The notes: generated by a model not told the origin, from the sequence alone. Shown: positions 43,935 through 55,798, counted from the first letter of the stretch. The stretch: DNA of 64,000 nucleotides from Diaporthe sp. PMI_573 (GCA_021399435.1 JAJTUP010000041.1:434001-498000), one strand, 5' to 3'. Numbers and translations: made by a program.

Positions 43935-44438
43935 TGCAAAGGATTTAGATTCCTTTGATGCAGCTGGTTTCTTGAGCCGGCACTGGAAGAGGTGAATGAG
44001 AGCTCCACTCCCATATTTCCATCAGTTTGATCCCAAGCAATAGAGTCGCTCTGGGACGAGAGGGGTGAGCAGAGCCAAAACTTTGGAAGGCGAAGCCCAA
44101 ATTCGAATGTTTAGATGATAATTGGTTTATTTTCCGGCTACAAGAGCCCTCCGATGCTATTGGACTGGCTCATCACCAAAAGCCCAGCACTTGAGTCTGT
44201 GATGGCCATTATATACTGGAGCCGTCTATTTTAACGCTGAAGTGTATCAGGGCGCCGGAGATGCGCCTGGGTATCCATTCCTCCACTCCATCAAGTCATC
44301 CTCCAACGTCGTGTCGCTAATGGAAGCTACACATGTTCACCACGGCACCACTGGTCGTAGAAACACCATAGTATCAGCATAGGTATCGTGGTGCTCACTT
44401 TCGGTAATTATGTACCTACAAATTTGCTGGGATAAACT
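43935..44438. other. Intergenic, no supported gene
   Basis: No ORF or repeat of note between the small membrane protein and the convergent mitochondrial-type ORF. Confidence 0.4.
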
Positions 44439-44639
44439 TCATGAAGATGAAGATGATGGTGATGTGACACAAGCAAGGATGACACCCGTTGCTCCGCTGA
44501 ACGCAATAACGGTGGTGAAGAATTCGGTCTTGGAAACTGTCGCTTGGATGGCCTTGGAAGGTTGAGTTGCGATCATTCGGCGCGCAACATGTGGGCGCAG
44601 GGTGGTGAGCAGACGTTGGGCGGCTCTTTGCTGGAACAT
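44439..44639 (-). CDS. Small mitochondrial-type membrane protein, 66 residues
   Basis: ATG 44639. The N terminus is an Arg-rich amphipathic presequence (RAAQRLLTTLRPHVARRMIA). A hydrophobic stretch (FFTTVIAFSGATGVILACV) and a Ser run follow. It looks like a small inner-membrane subunit or assembly factor, but I do not recognise the family. The terminal Ser run could be readthrough of a splice site, so the 3' end is unsure. Confidence 0.45.
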   Translation of the reverse strand: MFQQRAAQRLLTTLRPHVARRMIATQPSKAIQATVSKTEFFTTVIAFSGATGVILACVTSPSSSSS

Positions 44640-45707
44640 TTTGGTTTGTGTGATGTGCAGGGGCAGAATGATGGATTCGGGAGGACCTTGCAGGTGATGA
44701 TCGTGAAAAGTAGATTTGGTCGAGTCGAGTGGTCGTTGAAGAGTAGCAGAGACGGTCTAATATAATAGATGATCAAATATAAATCGATGCAGGTATCAGC
44801 AGACTGGTTTATTTTGATCTTGCTTTTGTTTCGCAGCAGTTTCACGGCTGGTTTATGTACCCCCAAGGATGGATTGGTGGTGTGACCTGCTCCGCCGGCT
44901 GGTGGCATGTTCTGTCAGGCCATTTGCCCGCTGAATTTCCCCATGGGGATGCTGTGGGAGCTGACCAGCACCCAGACCGCGAAGACATCCCGGATCAATG
45001 GGAAAACACGGGTTGCCAATTCTGGACGCACTGTTAAAGCCACTGGTTATTTCCGCAGATCTGACAGCACTATTTGCGGATACCACGCGACGCTCTGCAC
45101 TTCACAATGGCGGTCATGGCGTGACATCGTCACAGCCTTAAATGTTGCAAAAGTTACAGGTCTCTTTTAGTCGGTAACACCCGCCGCATCCCTATCGGAA
45201 GTCGTCTGATGGATCGCAGATTCGCCGGTACATGTAGACTCCTACCGTGCATTTTACGTGATATGTGGCTACACAACGCTTGAACCTCCGGTCTCCTTAA
45301 GGCAAGGTCGGAACGATCCACTGACGGTGCATTCTTTGCACCAATCCTGAGCCTACTACTTCACCTGCAAACAGCGTGGACAAGACCAACACCCCTGAGC
45401 GACCAAATCAAAACATATGATGATAGCTCAAATCAGGAAACTATTAGCTATCCATCAGACGGCGTTCTGGAGAATACGGACATACGAGAGATGCAAAGAT
45501 TATCTTATTCATATTTCAGCAGGGAAGCGGTTTGAACGGCTTTGAAACCCAATCCGGGTCTGTCGATTTGTCTGGCAATGTATAACGCATGCCCAGCGAG
45601 TATACAGTAATAAAGACGAATGCTTGGTGCACGACAAATATGTACAACTCGACGAAGCAAATATACGAACGAGCATTGCCGGTCGAATAAGCTTGGTCTC
45701 CGATCCA
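44640..45707. other. Intergenic, no supported gene
   Basis: It includes the promoter of the mitochondrial-type ORF and the 3' flank of the FMN oxidase. Short ORFs at 44853-45170 are not supported. Confidence 0.4.
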
Positions 45708-47065
45708 CTAGAGCGGAGCGCCAAAGTATTCCAGCTCGACTTGTCTCGTGTTGAGCTATATATCGTTCATGAGTTAGTGGTTTGTCTCGGATTGTACCAT
45801 ATTGCGGGTGACTTACGAAGGTGGTATTTCCCCTATACCTATTAACATCAGCTTGGCCCATCAGTTGCATTTCCGTGGTCAATTCGGTCTGAAGAATGCT
45901 GATCATCTTCGCAACTCCAGGTTGGCCGTAGATGTTCGCAAACATGGCCGGCCTGCCCAGACCAACCGCACGTACACCAAGCGCCAGCAATGCCAGGACG
46001 TGAGAGGCCCTCCGCACGCCACCGTCAGCGTATATCTCAATCTGGCCAAAGACTTCCGGGTAGTTCTTGTGGACATCGAGGAGGATCTCGACGGCAGTGG
46101 GTGCGAGGTCGACGACCCGGCCGCCGTGGTTGGAGATGTAGACGGCCTTGAAGCCGAGGTCGGCACACAGCTTCACGTCGTGTGCCGTCTTGACGCCCTT
46201 CGGCACCACTGGGAGGGTCGTCATGCCCTGCAGCTCCCTGAGCGCCGCAAGGGTGAATGTTGCCGAGTGCCCTGTGTCGCTGCCCTTGGAGAAGCGCATC
46301 TGGCGGTTGCGGATGCCCTTGATCCCCGTGTTGTCAACAGTGAGGAAGATCGCTTTGAAACCCGCGGCCTTGATCTGGTCCAGCTCGGACTGCAGCCGGG
46401 TCTTGTTCGACCAGATGTACTCTTGGTGGAACATGACCTGCCCTGGGGCGGCGGCGGCGCCGATGGTCTGGATGGACTGCGTGCTGGAAATTGAGGGCAC
46501 GTAGAGAATACCGGCGGCACCGGCAGCCCTGACCAGATTTGTCTCGGCACCGGGGCTTGCACGGCCGGCTTGCGCGGCGGGGGCGATGAAGAAGGGCATT
46601 GAGAAGTTGTAGCCAAGGATGGTAGTACTGGGGAAAGAGAGTGAGTACTCGGTTTGATCAGTTTCACTGGGTATATAAACCTACTTCAGGTTCACGTTAG
46701 AGACATCCGTGAAGGTGAACCCGTTGAGCCGTAATTTCGACCAGCCCAGCATGTTGGCTTGATAAGCTAGAGCAGTGTCAGCAGTTGGGTATGATGCAGC
46801 TCCAGCGTTGTTGACGAGTGGCCATACTGATCTCATCTAGAGCAGCCGAACGGTAGTAGGCATAATCCGCAGGAGCGAGTGAGTTCTTGGCCGCAATTTG
46901 CATGTCATTAATATCCACCAAGCTCTCGATCGGAGGAGCAGTGCCGGTGTCCCATGATGAAGTATCGAGTCCGGTGTCTGGGAGCCCCTCCATATCAATG
47001 GTAACGCCATGGACGATGGTAGGGCAGCCGAATGCCAGCGCGAGGAGAGCGAGTGAGTGATACAT
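45708..47065 (-). CDS. Secreted FMN-dependent alpha-hydroxy-acid oxidase/dehydrogenase
   Basis: Exons 47065-46828, 46766-46685, 46627-45817 and 45755-45708 give 392 residues; all junctions are in frame. The last intron has GTAAGT, a CACTAAC branch site and ATATAG. Residues 1-20 (MYHSLALLALAFGCPTIVHG) are a signal peptide, rare in this mostly peroxisomal or cytosolic family. Family marks: DYAYYRSAALDE, APAAQAG, HQEYIWSNK, LTVDNTG, VPKGV (flavin Lys), ISNHGGRVVD (catalytic His and substrate Arg), YADGGVRRASHV, GLGRPAMF. It would oxidise an L-2-hydroxy acid such as lactate or glycolate, making H2O2 if O2 is the acceptor. The substrate cannot be read from sequence. Confidence 0.88.
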
Positions 47066-48485
47066 TGTGAGGCATGCGAAAAACGAATGAAAGGTCACGA
47101 ACAGAAACGAGTGAGGATCAAAAGAAAGGCATGTCAGAAATGCCACTTAACACAGCGGTGGGTGTGTGTTGGTCTGATATAGGAAGCCAGCGTGTGCATT
47201 TGCCAACAGCATAATTTCTCAAAAGCAATCAATGTAGCCAGCCTGCCTCTTCTTTGCCTTGCGAAGCCAGCGGGAGTCGTTCTCCGTTCCTGTCCACACG
47301 CATGCAGTGGCCCTGGAGGCTCGAACTGCTTCATGGACCATCCCAGATATGAGCTGAGGGGGCCACTGTGACGACAGCAAGGAATGCAACCCCCTGGACA
47401 TGATCACTCATGAACTCGTTTCATCTCTCTCGCCCGTTGGGATCGGAAATCACACTCCAGGTCCTTCGTATCCTAGTCACTGGCACACTGACCCTCATTT
47501 GTGCCAAGGCCGTGCAGCACGCGTCAAGTCATAGCATTCACTGGGCGCAGCTGAAAGTACCGTAAGATTTGTTGGCGGCGTTTACGAATCTGAGACCGAG
47601 TTCCTAGCTGAGCGTCCGGTGATTCACAAAGGGATGAACTATATCGACGGGATTGTTCGTCCGGGGTAGACAGGGTTCATACGGGGTACCAGTGCATAGG
47701 AAAGTCGCTGCGAGCAATCTATAAAATGTTGAACCTTTTCTCTTGTCCTATGTCGTTACGCAGGATGCAACCCGATTGGCCGTTTGTAATGCTACGCTGT
47801 TGGGCATTCTCACGGCCTGCCCTGCAGCCTATGTAGTAATGAGCCTGATGTAACATCGAAACACGTTGTCGTATTGCGTATTATTTCTAAAATAATTCGA
47901 TCCAGCGTTTGAATTTGAACGAGCACATTGCAGCTTCAGTAGGGCCACGATATTCTATCATAAGGTGCCCAGGATTAGGTTCTCTTCGATACGATACCTG
48001 CACGCGTGATTGAACGGCTTAGTACGACTCGTAATAGGAACGCTGCAGGAAATAGTACAATTGCTACCTACATTTATTTTTGGGCATCGAATAATGGATG
48101 ACGGCCACGCGGCTGATTTCAGAAGCAAGACATTGCGGATGACGAATCCTCCAGTAGTGGAATTACTCCTTTATTTCGATTTTCAAGGCGGCAGGAGAGA
48201 TGCATGAGTCTTTTAAGATCGTTCCGGTCATCCTCTGGTGTTCATTGTAAATATTTCACCATCGGCGGGGATCAGGTACATTTTCAATATCATGTTGAGA
48301 AATGAGAGACATTAATACTAAATAACAGACATTATGAAGGTGCAGCTCAGCCTGAAACGTCTCCCAACTTGTCTCTCCCTGAGTCCGCAGGGGTTGAAAT
48401 GACTCAGACAACGCCACATCGAAAGTGAGACATTTTGATCTTACTCGGGCTCACCACGAGATGAGACCACACGTGATTATGCTCA
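47066..48485. other. Intergenic, no supported gene
   Basis: Contains the promoter of the FMN oxidase and the 3' flank of the But2 gene. ORFs at 47134-47407 and 48010-48207 lack family signals. Confidence 0.4.
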
Positions 48486-49297
48486 TCAAAGGTAGCTGTA
48501 CGTGGTGTAGATTCCGATGGGACAATCACCAATGTCAGGGTTGCCCTGGTCCTGGAAATAAGTAAAGGTTGTGTCGTTGGTCGAGGTTTCTGTGCCAAAG
48601 TCAGCTACTCATTGACCTAATCGGAGCCACTGAAGGCCTGGAGAAATGAAAATAGCAAGCACAAGGGATACTCACTGCCAGCGACACAGGTACCGGCCCC
48701 AACGAAGCAAGGTCCCGTTTCCAAGGTGTAGACGAAGCCTGGTTCCATGTGTACGGGTGGGAATGCGGGATATGGGCCCGGGGCCGGCTGATTGTTGTAG
48801 GTCGTTGCAGGACCTGAGCACACGATGTCAGTGTACGTGTTCATGTGAGCAACTATATATGAGCGAAGTTACTCACCGGGACAGCTCCCAGCGTTGTATC
48901 CCTCAAAGACGAAGTTGCCACCCCCACTGTAGGTGAAGGTGCTTGTCTTCAAATCCTCCAGTTTCGGGAAGATGAACTCCAGCGTGCAGTTGGCGGTCGT
49001 GCGGCTAGCCGGAATGTCAAAGCTGAAGATGGAGCTGATGTCGTTGGGGGTGAAGACACCGTTGTACTGGTTCCCAAAGGCCTTGTCGGGCTGTGAGGCA
49101 GAGATCTGAGTGATGTAGTGCGGGAACTCGAACTCGCCCTCCGGGAGGAGGGCTGGGCAGTTGGCCTTGGGGTTCGAGGGAGAGGAAACCCGAGCCCATT
49201 CGTGAGATGCAAGGGGGCGCTTGGAGACAAGATCAAAAGGAGCCGCGAGAGCGGAAGCGACGAGCAACGTCAACGAAGCGAGGATACAGTTCTTCAT
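48486..49297 (-). CDS. Secreted But2 C-terminal-domain protein
   Basis: Exons 49297-48877, 48813-48676 and 48604-48486 give 225 residues. Splice sites are GTGAGT/CTCAG and GTGAGT/AGTAG, both phase 1. Residues 1-18 (MKNCILASLTLLVASALA) are a signal peptide. The body shows the fungal But2 domain: EFEFPHYITQISASQPDKAF, ISSIFSFDIPA, NCTLEFIFPKLEDL, and the closing block FTYFQDQGN plus DCPIGIYTTY. The But2 C-terminal domain is widespread in ascomycete secreted or wall-associated proteins, mostly without known function. Four Cys in the mature part may pair. Complete by family length. Confidence 0.85.
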
Positions 49298-50959
49298 GGT
49301 AACTGTTGCGTTCTGGGCAGGCTGGGGATGAATATTGGAGAGTCGATCAGGAGGTTCAAGACAAAGTGATATATCCCAGGCGATGCGTTGGAAGGTAGAC
49401 GTGGCTGTGATACGGGCCAATCCATGCTGCTCAACGAGGGACAAGAGGAGGACATGACGATGTACTTATACGAGTCCATGGCCCATTCAACGAGTCGACA
49501 CTTTCTGCCTCAGACCCTCGTGAGGGCAAGTTGATCCTGCTTCTTCTCCCCCTCCACAATTAAACACACATGGCGCTAGGCCCGCGGACCCCTAGGGCTT
49601 AATTCAGCCCCGACACAGCCAATTCAGCCTCCTAGTCGCCGGAGCCGGCTTCATTGCAAAAGCAGGGGCGTCTGAGGCAGATTGTCAACACATGATTGAT
49701 ACATTGCCGTGTCACTCGAGCACGGTCCCCGTGCGGGTTACCCAGGACGCCTCGCGGCAGGTTTCCGTGAGGCCATTGAACCCCAACAATTAACTAGGTT
49801 TCGACCCCCTTCAACGTTTCTCAGACACAAGTGATTGTCTGTCTCCCTTGGGACTCCCCTCTGGAGGAGGACAATACGCAAGTAGTATAATAAGGCCTAG
49901 TCTAGTGCTTTGGGGCTCTGCAAGTCTCGGTCAAGGATTTTGGAGCTTGTGTTTAGTACGTAAGCTTACATGGCCTCAGCAAAAGGTTAACGCCACGTAT
50001 TCTGCGCTGGCTCTCAGCTCGTGGAGGTCATAGACGTGCTGGCTGCCCCAGGGTGCGCTAGTCCCCTCGGGTTGCATGCAGTGTTCGGCACCGCTGGTGC
50101 CAGCAGGAAGCTGACAGCTGACAGCTGACAAGTGACGGTGGGGTGGGCGCACCGGATCGGGAGGCTGCATAGAGTTCTCGTAAACGACAACATCCAAGGT
50201 GCACATAGACCCGGCGCGGGGTGCAAAGCATCTGCGGCGAGCTTATCTACCAGTGCACAGGTGTAATGTCACTAGTTCGTTTCAGCTGCAACGCGCTTAA
50301 CCACTTTCCTATATTGCTCATTCTACTACCCCTCAATTGTGGTGGCGCAGAGGAATTCATAGGAAGGCTTCGGGACCGAGGCAGTGAAAGATGCTAAAAG
50401 ATAGCTTCTAGGCCCAAGGGGATTACGAGAGCATGCTAAGCAACAAGCACCAGCTTATCATCCGGCACTTGGAATGCAAGCGGTGGTATCAGGCTGTCCG
50501 AGGTTGGGCAGTGGGATTGGCAACTTTGATTTGCTACCCGTGGAGAGGTGCACATTCTACCTACCCATTGAGCTGTGACAAATACTAGTGTTTATGGCGA
50601 TAAGCGAGCAGTCCCACCCGCGTTTGGGTGACCGTGAGTGATTAGCTGGCACAAAGTCACTGGTAGAATTCCTATCAGGAATTGGGTTGCGAAACTGACA
50701 GTCGCGACCTGACTTAAAAATGTAATACACATACACACACGCATATGCCATGTCGAGTGACATTGCATGGCAAGCATCAGCCCTTTCCAAATATCAGTGG
50801 ATATAAATGTATACTAATGCCAGAACAGACTTGCTCAAACCGCATAGAAAACCTCATCCAAAATTCTGCCATTAATAGCCAATACGTGGTTGCATACCCT
50901 ACCGTGCGGGAACGAGTTGACAACAGTAATCACAGGTGTGGGAGACATTTAACGCCGAC
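49298..50959. other. Intergenic, no supported gene
   Basis: A GCTGACA unit is repeated three times at about 50109-50129. Possible promoters for the But2 gene and for the first small membrane protein. Minus-strand ORFs at 50790-50557 are not supported. Confidence 0.4.
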
Positions 50960-51163
50960 ATGAATCAGGCTACGGAGGCCATCATCACAGGCCTCCTGTT
51001 ATTGGGCATAGTCTTCTTGATTGTATACATTGTTTTATTGACTCCTGGTCTCGTAGAGGACTACAAGAGATGGCGGAGAGACAGGGAGGCGGATGCCAGA
51101 CGAGCTACATGGAGAGATCGAATATCCTGGCCAGTCAGACCAGAACCGCCACAGACTGTGTAG
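50960..51163 (+). CDS. Small single-TM protein 1, 67 residues
   Basis: ATG 50960. A short N terminus (MNQATEA) is followed by one long hydrophobic helix (IITGLLLLGIVFLIVYIVLL) and a strongly basic tail with KRWRRDREADARRATW, ending PVRPEPPQTV. By the positive-inside rule the tail faces the cytosol. The RWR-x2-R-x-A-x-A-[RK]-R motif recurs in the protein at 52172. First of four consecutive same-strand proteins of this layout. Function unknown. Confidence 0.6.
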   Translation: MNQATEAIITGLLLLGIVFLIVYIVLLTPGLVEDYKRWRRDREADARRATWRDRISWPVRPEPPQTV

Positions 51164-51664
51164 CTTAGTGTAGCGTTTGAGAGCAAGATTGAGCAGAATG
51201 AACAGTATTCAAGTATTCACGCGGTGATCTTTCCACAGGGCTGAGGAACAGTCGTCTTATAGCTGTGTTGGACATGACTAGCGATATGCTAAAGAACAGT
51301 TAGCGACACTCGTGTAAACAAACCGGCTCATAGGCTATGGGGTCGTCTTCACTTAGTAAATAGGCCGCGTATGAGCTAGCACAGCCGACACTCTTTCGTT
51401 CGATTCTGTAATGTGAGACCGAAAATGAATGACATGCAACGATTCGTCACGCTCGTCACGCTCCGTCATGACCACGAAATTGGGCGACAGCGCCGCTATG
51501 ACCAAACTCGTACCAGTCCCCGTCACAAACCTGCTTGTCCCCCCAGGCCCTTAAAGGGTGAACACGGTGAAACCCACATGGAAAAAGACTGCCACTTCGA
51601 AATCTCAAATCATCTGGACTTCCCAAGAGGCACACAGAAAGCATCACTGAAACACCCTCTCATA

Positions 51665-51901
51665 ATGACAGTCTACAGCTCGCTGGCTGCCTTCTTCCTC
51701 GGACTCATTGTGTGTTCCATGGTCTGTGGGATTTATATAGTGGCGGGGAAGATCTGGGGGAGCCGAGACCGTTTCCGGATCCAGAGCACATGGGATAGAT
51801 TGCGCGGGAGGGGTTCAGGAGCAGGTCGTGGCAATGATGACGAGGAGGCCGGTGCTCCTCGAGCAGGAGGACGGCCGCCAGTCACGCAGAGCCGAGTCTA
51901 G
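51665..51901 (+). CDS. Small single-TM protein 2, 78 residues
   Basis: ATG 51665 was chosen because it places one helix (AAFFLGLIVCSMVCGIYIVA) at residues ~7-27, as in its neighbours. An in-frame ATG at 51425 would add 80 hydrophilic residues that look non-coding. The tail GKIWGSRDRFR, STWDRLRGRG is basic, followed by an acidic/Gly-Arg end. No family recognised. Confidence 0.5.
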   Translation: MTVYSSLAAFFLGLIVCSMVCGIYIVAGKIWGSRDRFRIQSTWDRLRGRGSGAGRGNDDEEAGAPRAGGRPPVTQSRV

Positions 51902-52171
51902 GTCAGTGAGTCATTGAGCGAACCTGCATTAAAGCAGAAGCGAATATCTGGCTTCAGCCTGTGTTCAAAGTCACCGGAATCCCCTGTGCCGGTGATGAAA
52001 TGTGAGCCCAAGTCATGGCGCTGAATCCGATAAATAGGAGGAGACAATAAGATCTTAAAAAACCATCCATCACCTCAGATGCATTGGAAGTCGAGACTAC
52101 TGAGGACAAGAAATTCCCGACCAGAATCGTAAGCAAGACTCCAAACATTGAGGAACAGCACATTTATCATC

Positions 52172-52363
52172 ATGAGTACAAACGAGACTCAGCCAACAAC
52201 AGCCATGTCAAGCAGGACTGACCAGATAATCATCTTCAGCCTTGCCTCGATACTATCGGTCAGCCTCCTGCTCCATGCGTATTTCATGGGGAACGCCTTC
52301 TGGCGGTGGAGACAGGAACGAGACGCAGCCGCGAAGCGTCTTATGCAGGTGCAGAACCCGTAG
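52172..52363 (+). CDS. Small single-TM protein 3, 63 residues
   Basis: ATG 52172. A hydrophilic Thr/Ser-rich N terminus (STNETQPTTAMSSRTDQ) with a possible N-glycosylation site NET is followed by one helix (IIIFSLASILSVSLLLHAYF) and the tail FWRWRQERDAAAKRLMQ. The tail aligns residue for residue with RWRRDREADARR of protein 1, which suggests common descent. An A-rich leader precedes the ATG. Confidence 0.55.
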   Translation: MSTNETQPTTAMSSRTDQIIIFSLASILSVSLLLHAYFMGNAFWRWRQERDAAAKRLMQVQNP

Positions 52364-53147
52364 CATGGGTAACTAATAAGGGCAAGGTGTGTAGTGTAAC
52401 TGCGTTGTTAGAATAGTGGTTCTGCGCCTATTCTTTCTTGAGCAGGGCCTTGATATCTAGAAATGAGGTATTTTATCTATTAAACCAACCTTTTCGCCCG
52501 ATGCTCATGTGAATGTCCTCATGTGAATGTCCTCCTGCGCGGCTCGATGCAGATTAGCCCTCCTTGCCCTGGAATGGTTCACAAGTGGGGACCTGGCAGC
52601 TACTTGTGCAGTGATTCATATTGGTGGTTATCATCCGAAGTTGTCAGTCTTCGTTGTGATTTATTGTTTGGAACTGACATGGTCTGCTTCAAGCCCTAAC
52701 CATCTTGTTCCCAACGACAATGAATTGGAACTTCCTGAGACAACGTCGTTGAAAGCCAAACAGGCTTACGGACAGGACCCCTTGCCGGCTTGCTCCTTTA
52801 AATACTCCTGACTTGGATTTCGTATGTCCTAGGAAGAACATCCCACACCCACAGCGTGATCATATCAGGAGTCTGGCCAGTGACTCCCTCTTGTTGAATT
52901 GAACAGGTTACTTGGTGAGTTGGCCGGTTCAATTGCACCCATCTCACACAGGACACTTGCTGAGAAGACACACTGACAAGCCTCCAGTCCGACTAGGCCG
53001 AGGAAATCGGACGCAAATAAAAGAAGCCCAGAAAACCAAACCAACAGATCAGCCCAACTCCAGACGCCAGCCAAGGAAAACAAACAAACACCCAGCAATC
53101 CGAGCATAACACAAAGCAACATAATACCAAAATACCGACAACTAAAG

Positions 53148-53438
53148 ATGGAAGAGGTACTCATCTTCTGGCTGATGTTTCTCGGCATAGTCATGATCCC
53201 GGCGATGGCCTATTTCGTCATCACCAGGGCGTCGCGGGAATCACACCGCCGCGAGGGCAAGGTCCCTAGGGGTTGGCTGAGCGAGGTCGAGAGTAGGCGG
53301 TGCGACTGGGCTGGGCAGGAGGAGGGCGTCGTCGTCGTCGACAGTGTCGCGCCTAGGTTCCCACCGCAGGCACATGTGCGGAGCTGGATGGGATCGGGTG
53401 GCAGTGGCATGAGGGGGACGGGAGGTGGGAAGCCATAG
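53148..53438 (+). CDS. Small single-TM protein 4, 96 residues
   Basis: ATG 53148, preceded by a ~200 nt CA-rich leader typical of fungal mRNAs. The N terminus starts MEEV, then a helix (LIFWLMFLGIVMIPAMAYFV), then the basic segment TRASRESHRREGKVPRGW and a Gly/Ser/Val-rich tail. Same topology as the three upstream genes, but with weaker sequence likeness. It ends about 150 bp from the convergent SRP54 gene. Confidence 0.6.
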   Translation: MEEVLIFWLMFLGIVMIPAMAYFVITRASRESHRREGKVPRGWLSEVESRRCDWAGQEEGVVVVDSVAPRFPPQAHVRSWMGSGGSGMRGTGGGKP

Positions 53439-53584
53439 GGCCCTCGAGTTAGTTTTGAATTATTATACCCTCATCTGCCCAGCCATCGTGGGCACCCAAG
53501 AACGCCGTCCCCATGCAAAATATGCCCGCCTCTTTTCGTCTCGCGCATGTATCAAAACCACTCTTTGCCACAGCGTAAATTGCA

Positions 53585-55247
53585 CTACCTCCTTCTTCCC
53601 TGGGGGGCTCCACCGCCCATCCCACCCATACCGCCCATCATCCCACCCATCTGCTTCATCAAGGCGTTCATGTCCATCCCGCCCATGTTCGGCATCCCGC
53701 CGGCGCCGCCCCCACCGCCCAGCATCTTCATCATGCTGGAGATGTCGGGCATGCCGCCGCCGCCACCTGCGCCGCCCCCCATCGACTGCAGGCGCTTCTG
53801 CATGGCCGCCATCTGCTGCGCCTTGTTGCCGCCGCCCATGGCCGCCTGCGCACGCTGCATGTTCTTCATGTTGCCGCCCATCTTCTTGGCCATCCCCGCC
53901 ATCATGCGCTGCTGCGTGAGCAGGTCCTCGACCTCGCGCACGCTGGTGCCGGACCCCTTGGCCACGCGGGTCATGCGCTCCGGCTGGTCGATGAAGAGCT
54001 TGCCGTCTGAGTCGAGCTCCTTCTTGGTCATGCTGTCGCAGATGTACATCATCCTCCGCAGCTTGGCGTTGCCCTCATCATCGTCCATCCCCGCCATCAT
54101 GTTGCTCATGCCGGGTATCATGCCCGCCATCTTGGAGAGCGGCCCCATCTTCATTATGTTCTGCAGCTGGTCCCGCAGGTCGCGGATCGTGAAGACGCCC
54201 TCGGTGATGTGCTTGATCGTGTCCTTCTGGTCCAGCTTGAGGGACTGTACGTGCTCGACCAACCCTGCCATGTCGCCCATCCCCAGGAGCTTGGAGACGA
54301 ATTGTTTTGGCACGAACCGCTCCAGGTCCAGCATGTGCTCTCCCGTGCCGATGAAAACGATCGGTGTGTGTGTCGCGGCGACTGCTGATATGGCACCACC
54401 ACCGCTGGCGTGGCCGTCGGTCTTGGTGATGATGATCGCACCGAAATCAGCCGCCTCCTTGAAAGCCTTTGCTTGGGCCTCTGCCTGCTGACCGATGCTC
54501 GCGTCCAGAACCATGATTGTCTCGTCTGGTTTTACCGCTTCTTGAATGTCGACCATCTCCTGGAACAGGGCCGACTCTTGCCTATGCCTTCCTGACGTGT
54601 CCACAATGATGACCTCGAACTTCTCCTTCCGGAACTTCTCGACACCCTCTCTCGCGACGACCGCGGGGTCCGTCTCCGTCAGGCTGCCGTAGTACGGGAT
54701 TTTGGCCTTGGTGGCGTTCTGCTTCAGCTGGTCAAAGGCACCGGCCCGGAAGGTGTCGGCGCACACCATGCACGACTTGAAGCCCCGGGCCTGGTAATGC
54801 CTCGCCAGCTTGCCGACAGTCGTGGTCTTTCCGGCACCCTGCAGACCGACAAACATGATGACATTGGCGCGGCCCTTCTTGGGCTTGAAGGGCTCGTTGT
54901 GGGGGTTGACAAGGTTCACGAGCTCGTCGTAGACGGCCTTCTGGATCAGGCGCTTCTTGTTGACGGCTGGGGGCAGTTCCTTGAAGTTGACGGTCGACTT
55001 GATCGATTTCCGGAGTTGCTGGACGAGGCGCACGTTGACGTCGGCTTCGAGGAGGGCGGACGAGATCTCCTTTATCATGGAGTCGAATGCCTGCAGGGGG
55101 GGATCATGGGAAGTCAGCTCAGCGCGAAACCATGGGACACGATGGGGGCGAGGGCATGGGCAAGCTCACCTTCTCATCCAGGTTTGGTGCCCTGGTGAGG
55201 TCGGACACGGCCGTGTTGATACGGCGCCCGAGATCTTGAAGAACCAT
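53585..55247 (-). CDS. SRP54: Signal recognition particle 54 kDa subunit
   Basis: Exons 55247-55170 and 55090-53585 give 527 residues. The intron (GTGAGC...CTGCAG) joins the N-domain start [17 protein letters not shown] to AFDSMIKEI. The G domain has [10 protein letters not shown] (108-117), [28 protein letters not shown] and the closing FIGTGEHM. The M domain is Met-rich and ends in long Gly/Met repeats and GRRR. It is the GTPase that binds signal sequences and 7S RNA in the cytosol and docks ribosomes to the ER through the SRP receptor. DTSGR and TKTDG replace the common DTAGR and TKLDG; both are conservative. Full length for the family. Confidence 0.96.
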
Positions 55248-55798
55248 GGCGACTGCGACTGTGAGTCAAACCTGTTCTGCTGTGTGGTTGTTGGCGTTGC
55301 TTTCGCAGCTGGACAGCAGAGACGGGAATTGTGGTTTGGGTGGATGACAAGGCGTGAATGTGGAAGTGGTGGCCAAAGAGCCAGAGATGCGCCGTCGCAC
55401 ATTCACCGTCACAAACGTTCTAGAAGCTCCAGACGGAATCGCGGGGTGCGGGTTGCCTGCCGTCTCGGGGGCTTAGGTAATCATGAAGTGGCGGTACGTA
55501 CCTCTCCGTGCTACTCACTGTGTAAACCACAGCAAGACCTCTTGCCTGTTTGCTGCTGACTGCTGGCTGGGCAGTCACATTGGGATGCAGAGAAACCAAC
55601 AGACACTCATCATGTGAATCACCCATCACAGATCCCTCATTCTTTGTGACTCGTCGCGGGGCCTGCTTTCAATCATTCCACTTGTTCTCCGCTCAACCTC
55701 AATTAAGAAGCAAATACACTGGCACACAGGACTCGGCACCTAAAATCACCTACATCCACCTCTTTCACAAGCATCACTCTGCATCAAACTCAGTCAAG
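55248..55798. promoter_or_regulatory. Divergent promoter region SRP54 / DUF4267 gene
   Basis: 551 bp between the two start codons. It must carry both promoters. The last ~100 bp before 55799 is a CA-rich leader. Confidence 0.45.

Noticed and set aside
45802..46494. 230-codon plus-strand ORF
   Set aside because: Antisense of the conserved exon 3 of the FMN oxidase; shadow frame.
52527..52811. 94-codon plus-strand ORF between small TM proteins 3 and 4
   Set aside because: It has an ATG, but no TM segment or tail motif like its neighbours and no family signature; kept out for lack of support.
52865..53194. Minus-strand ORF of 109 codons with two hydrophobic stretches, overlapping the start of small TM protein 4
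   Set aside because: It is the complement of a CA-rich 5' leader; T/G-rich antisense of such leaders automatically encodes Leu/Val/Phe/Trp-rich peptides. No family signal.
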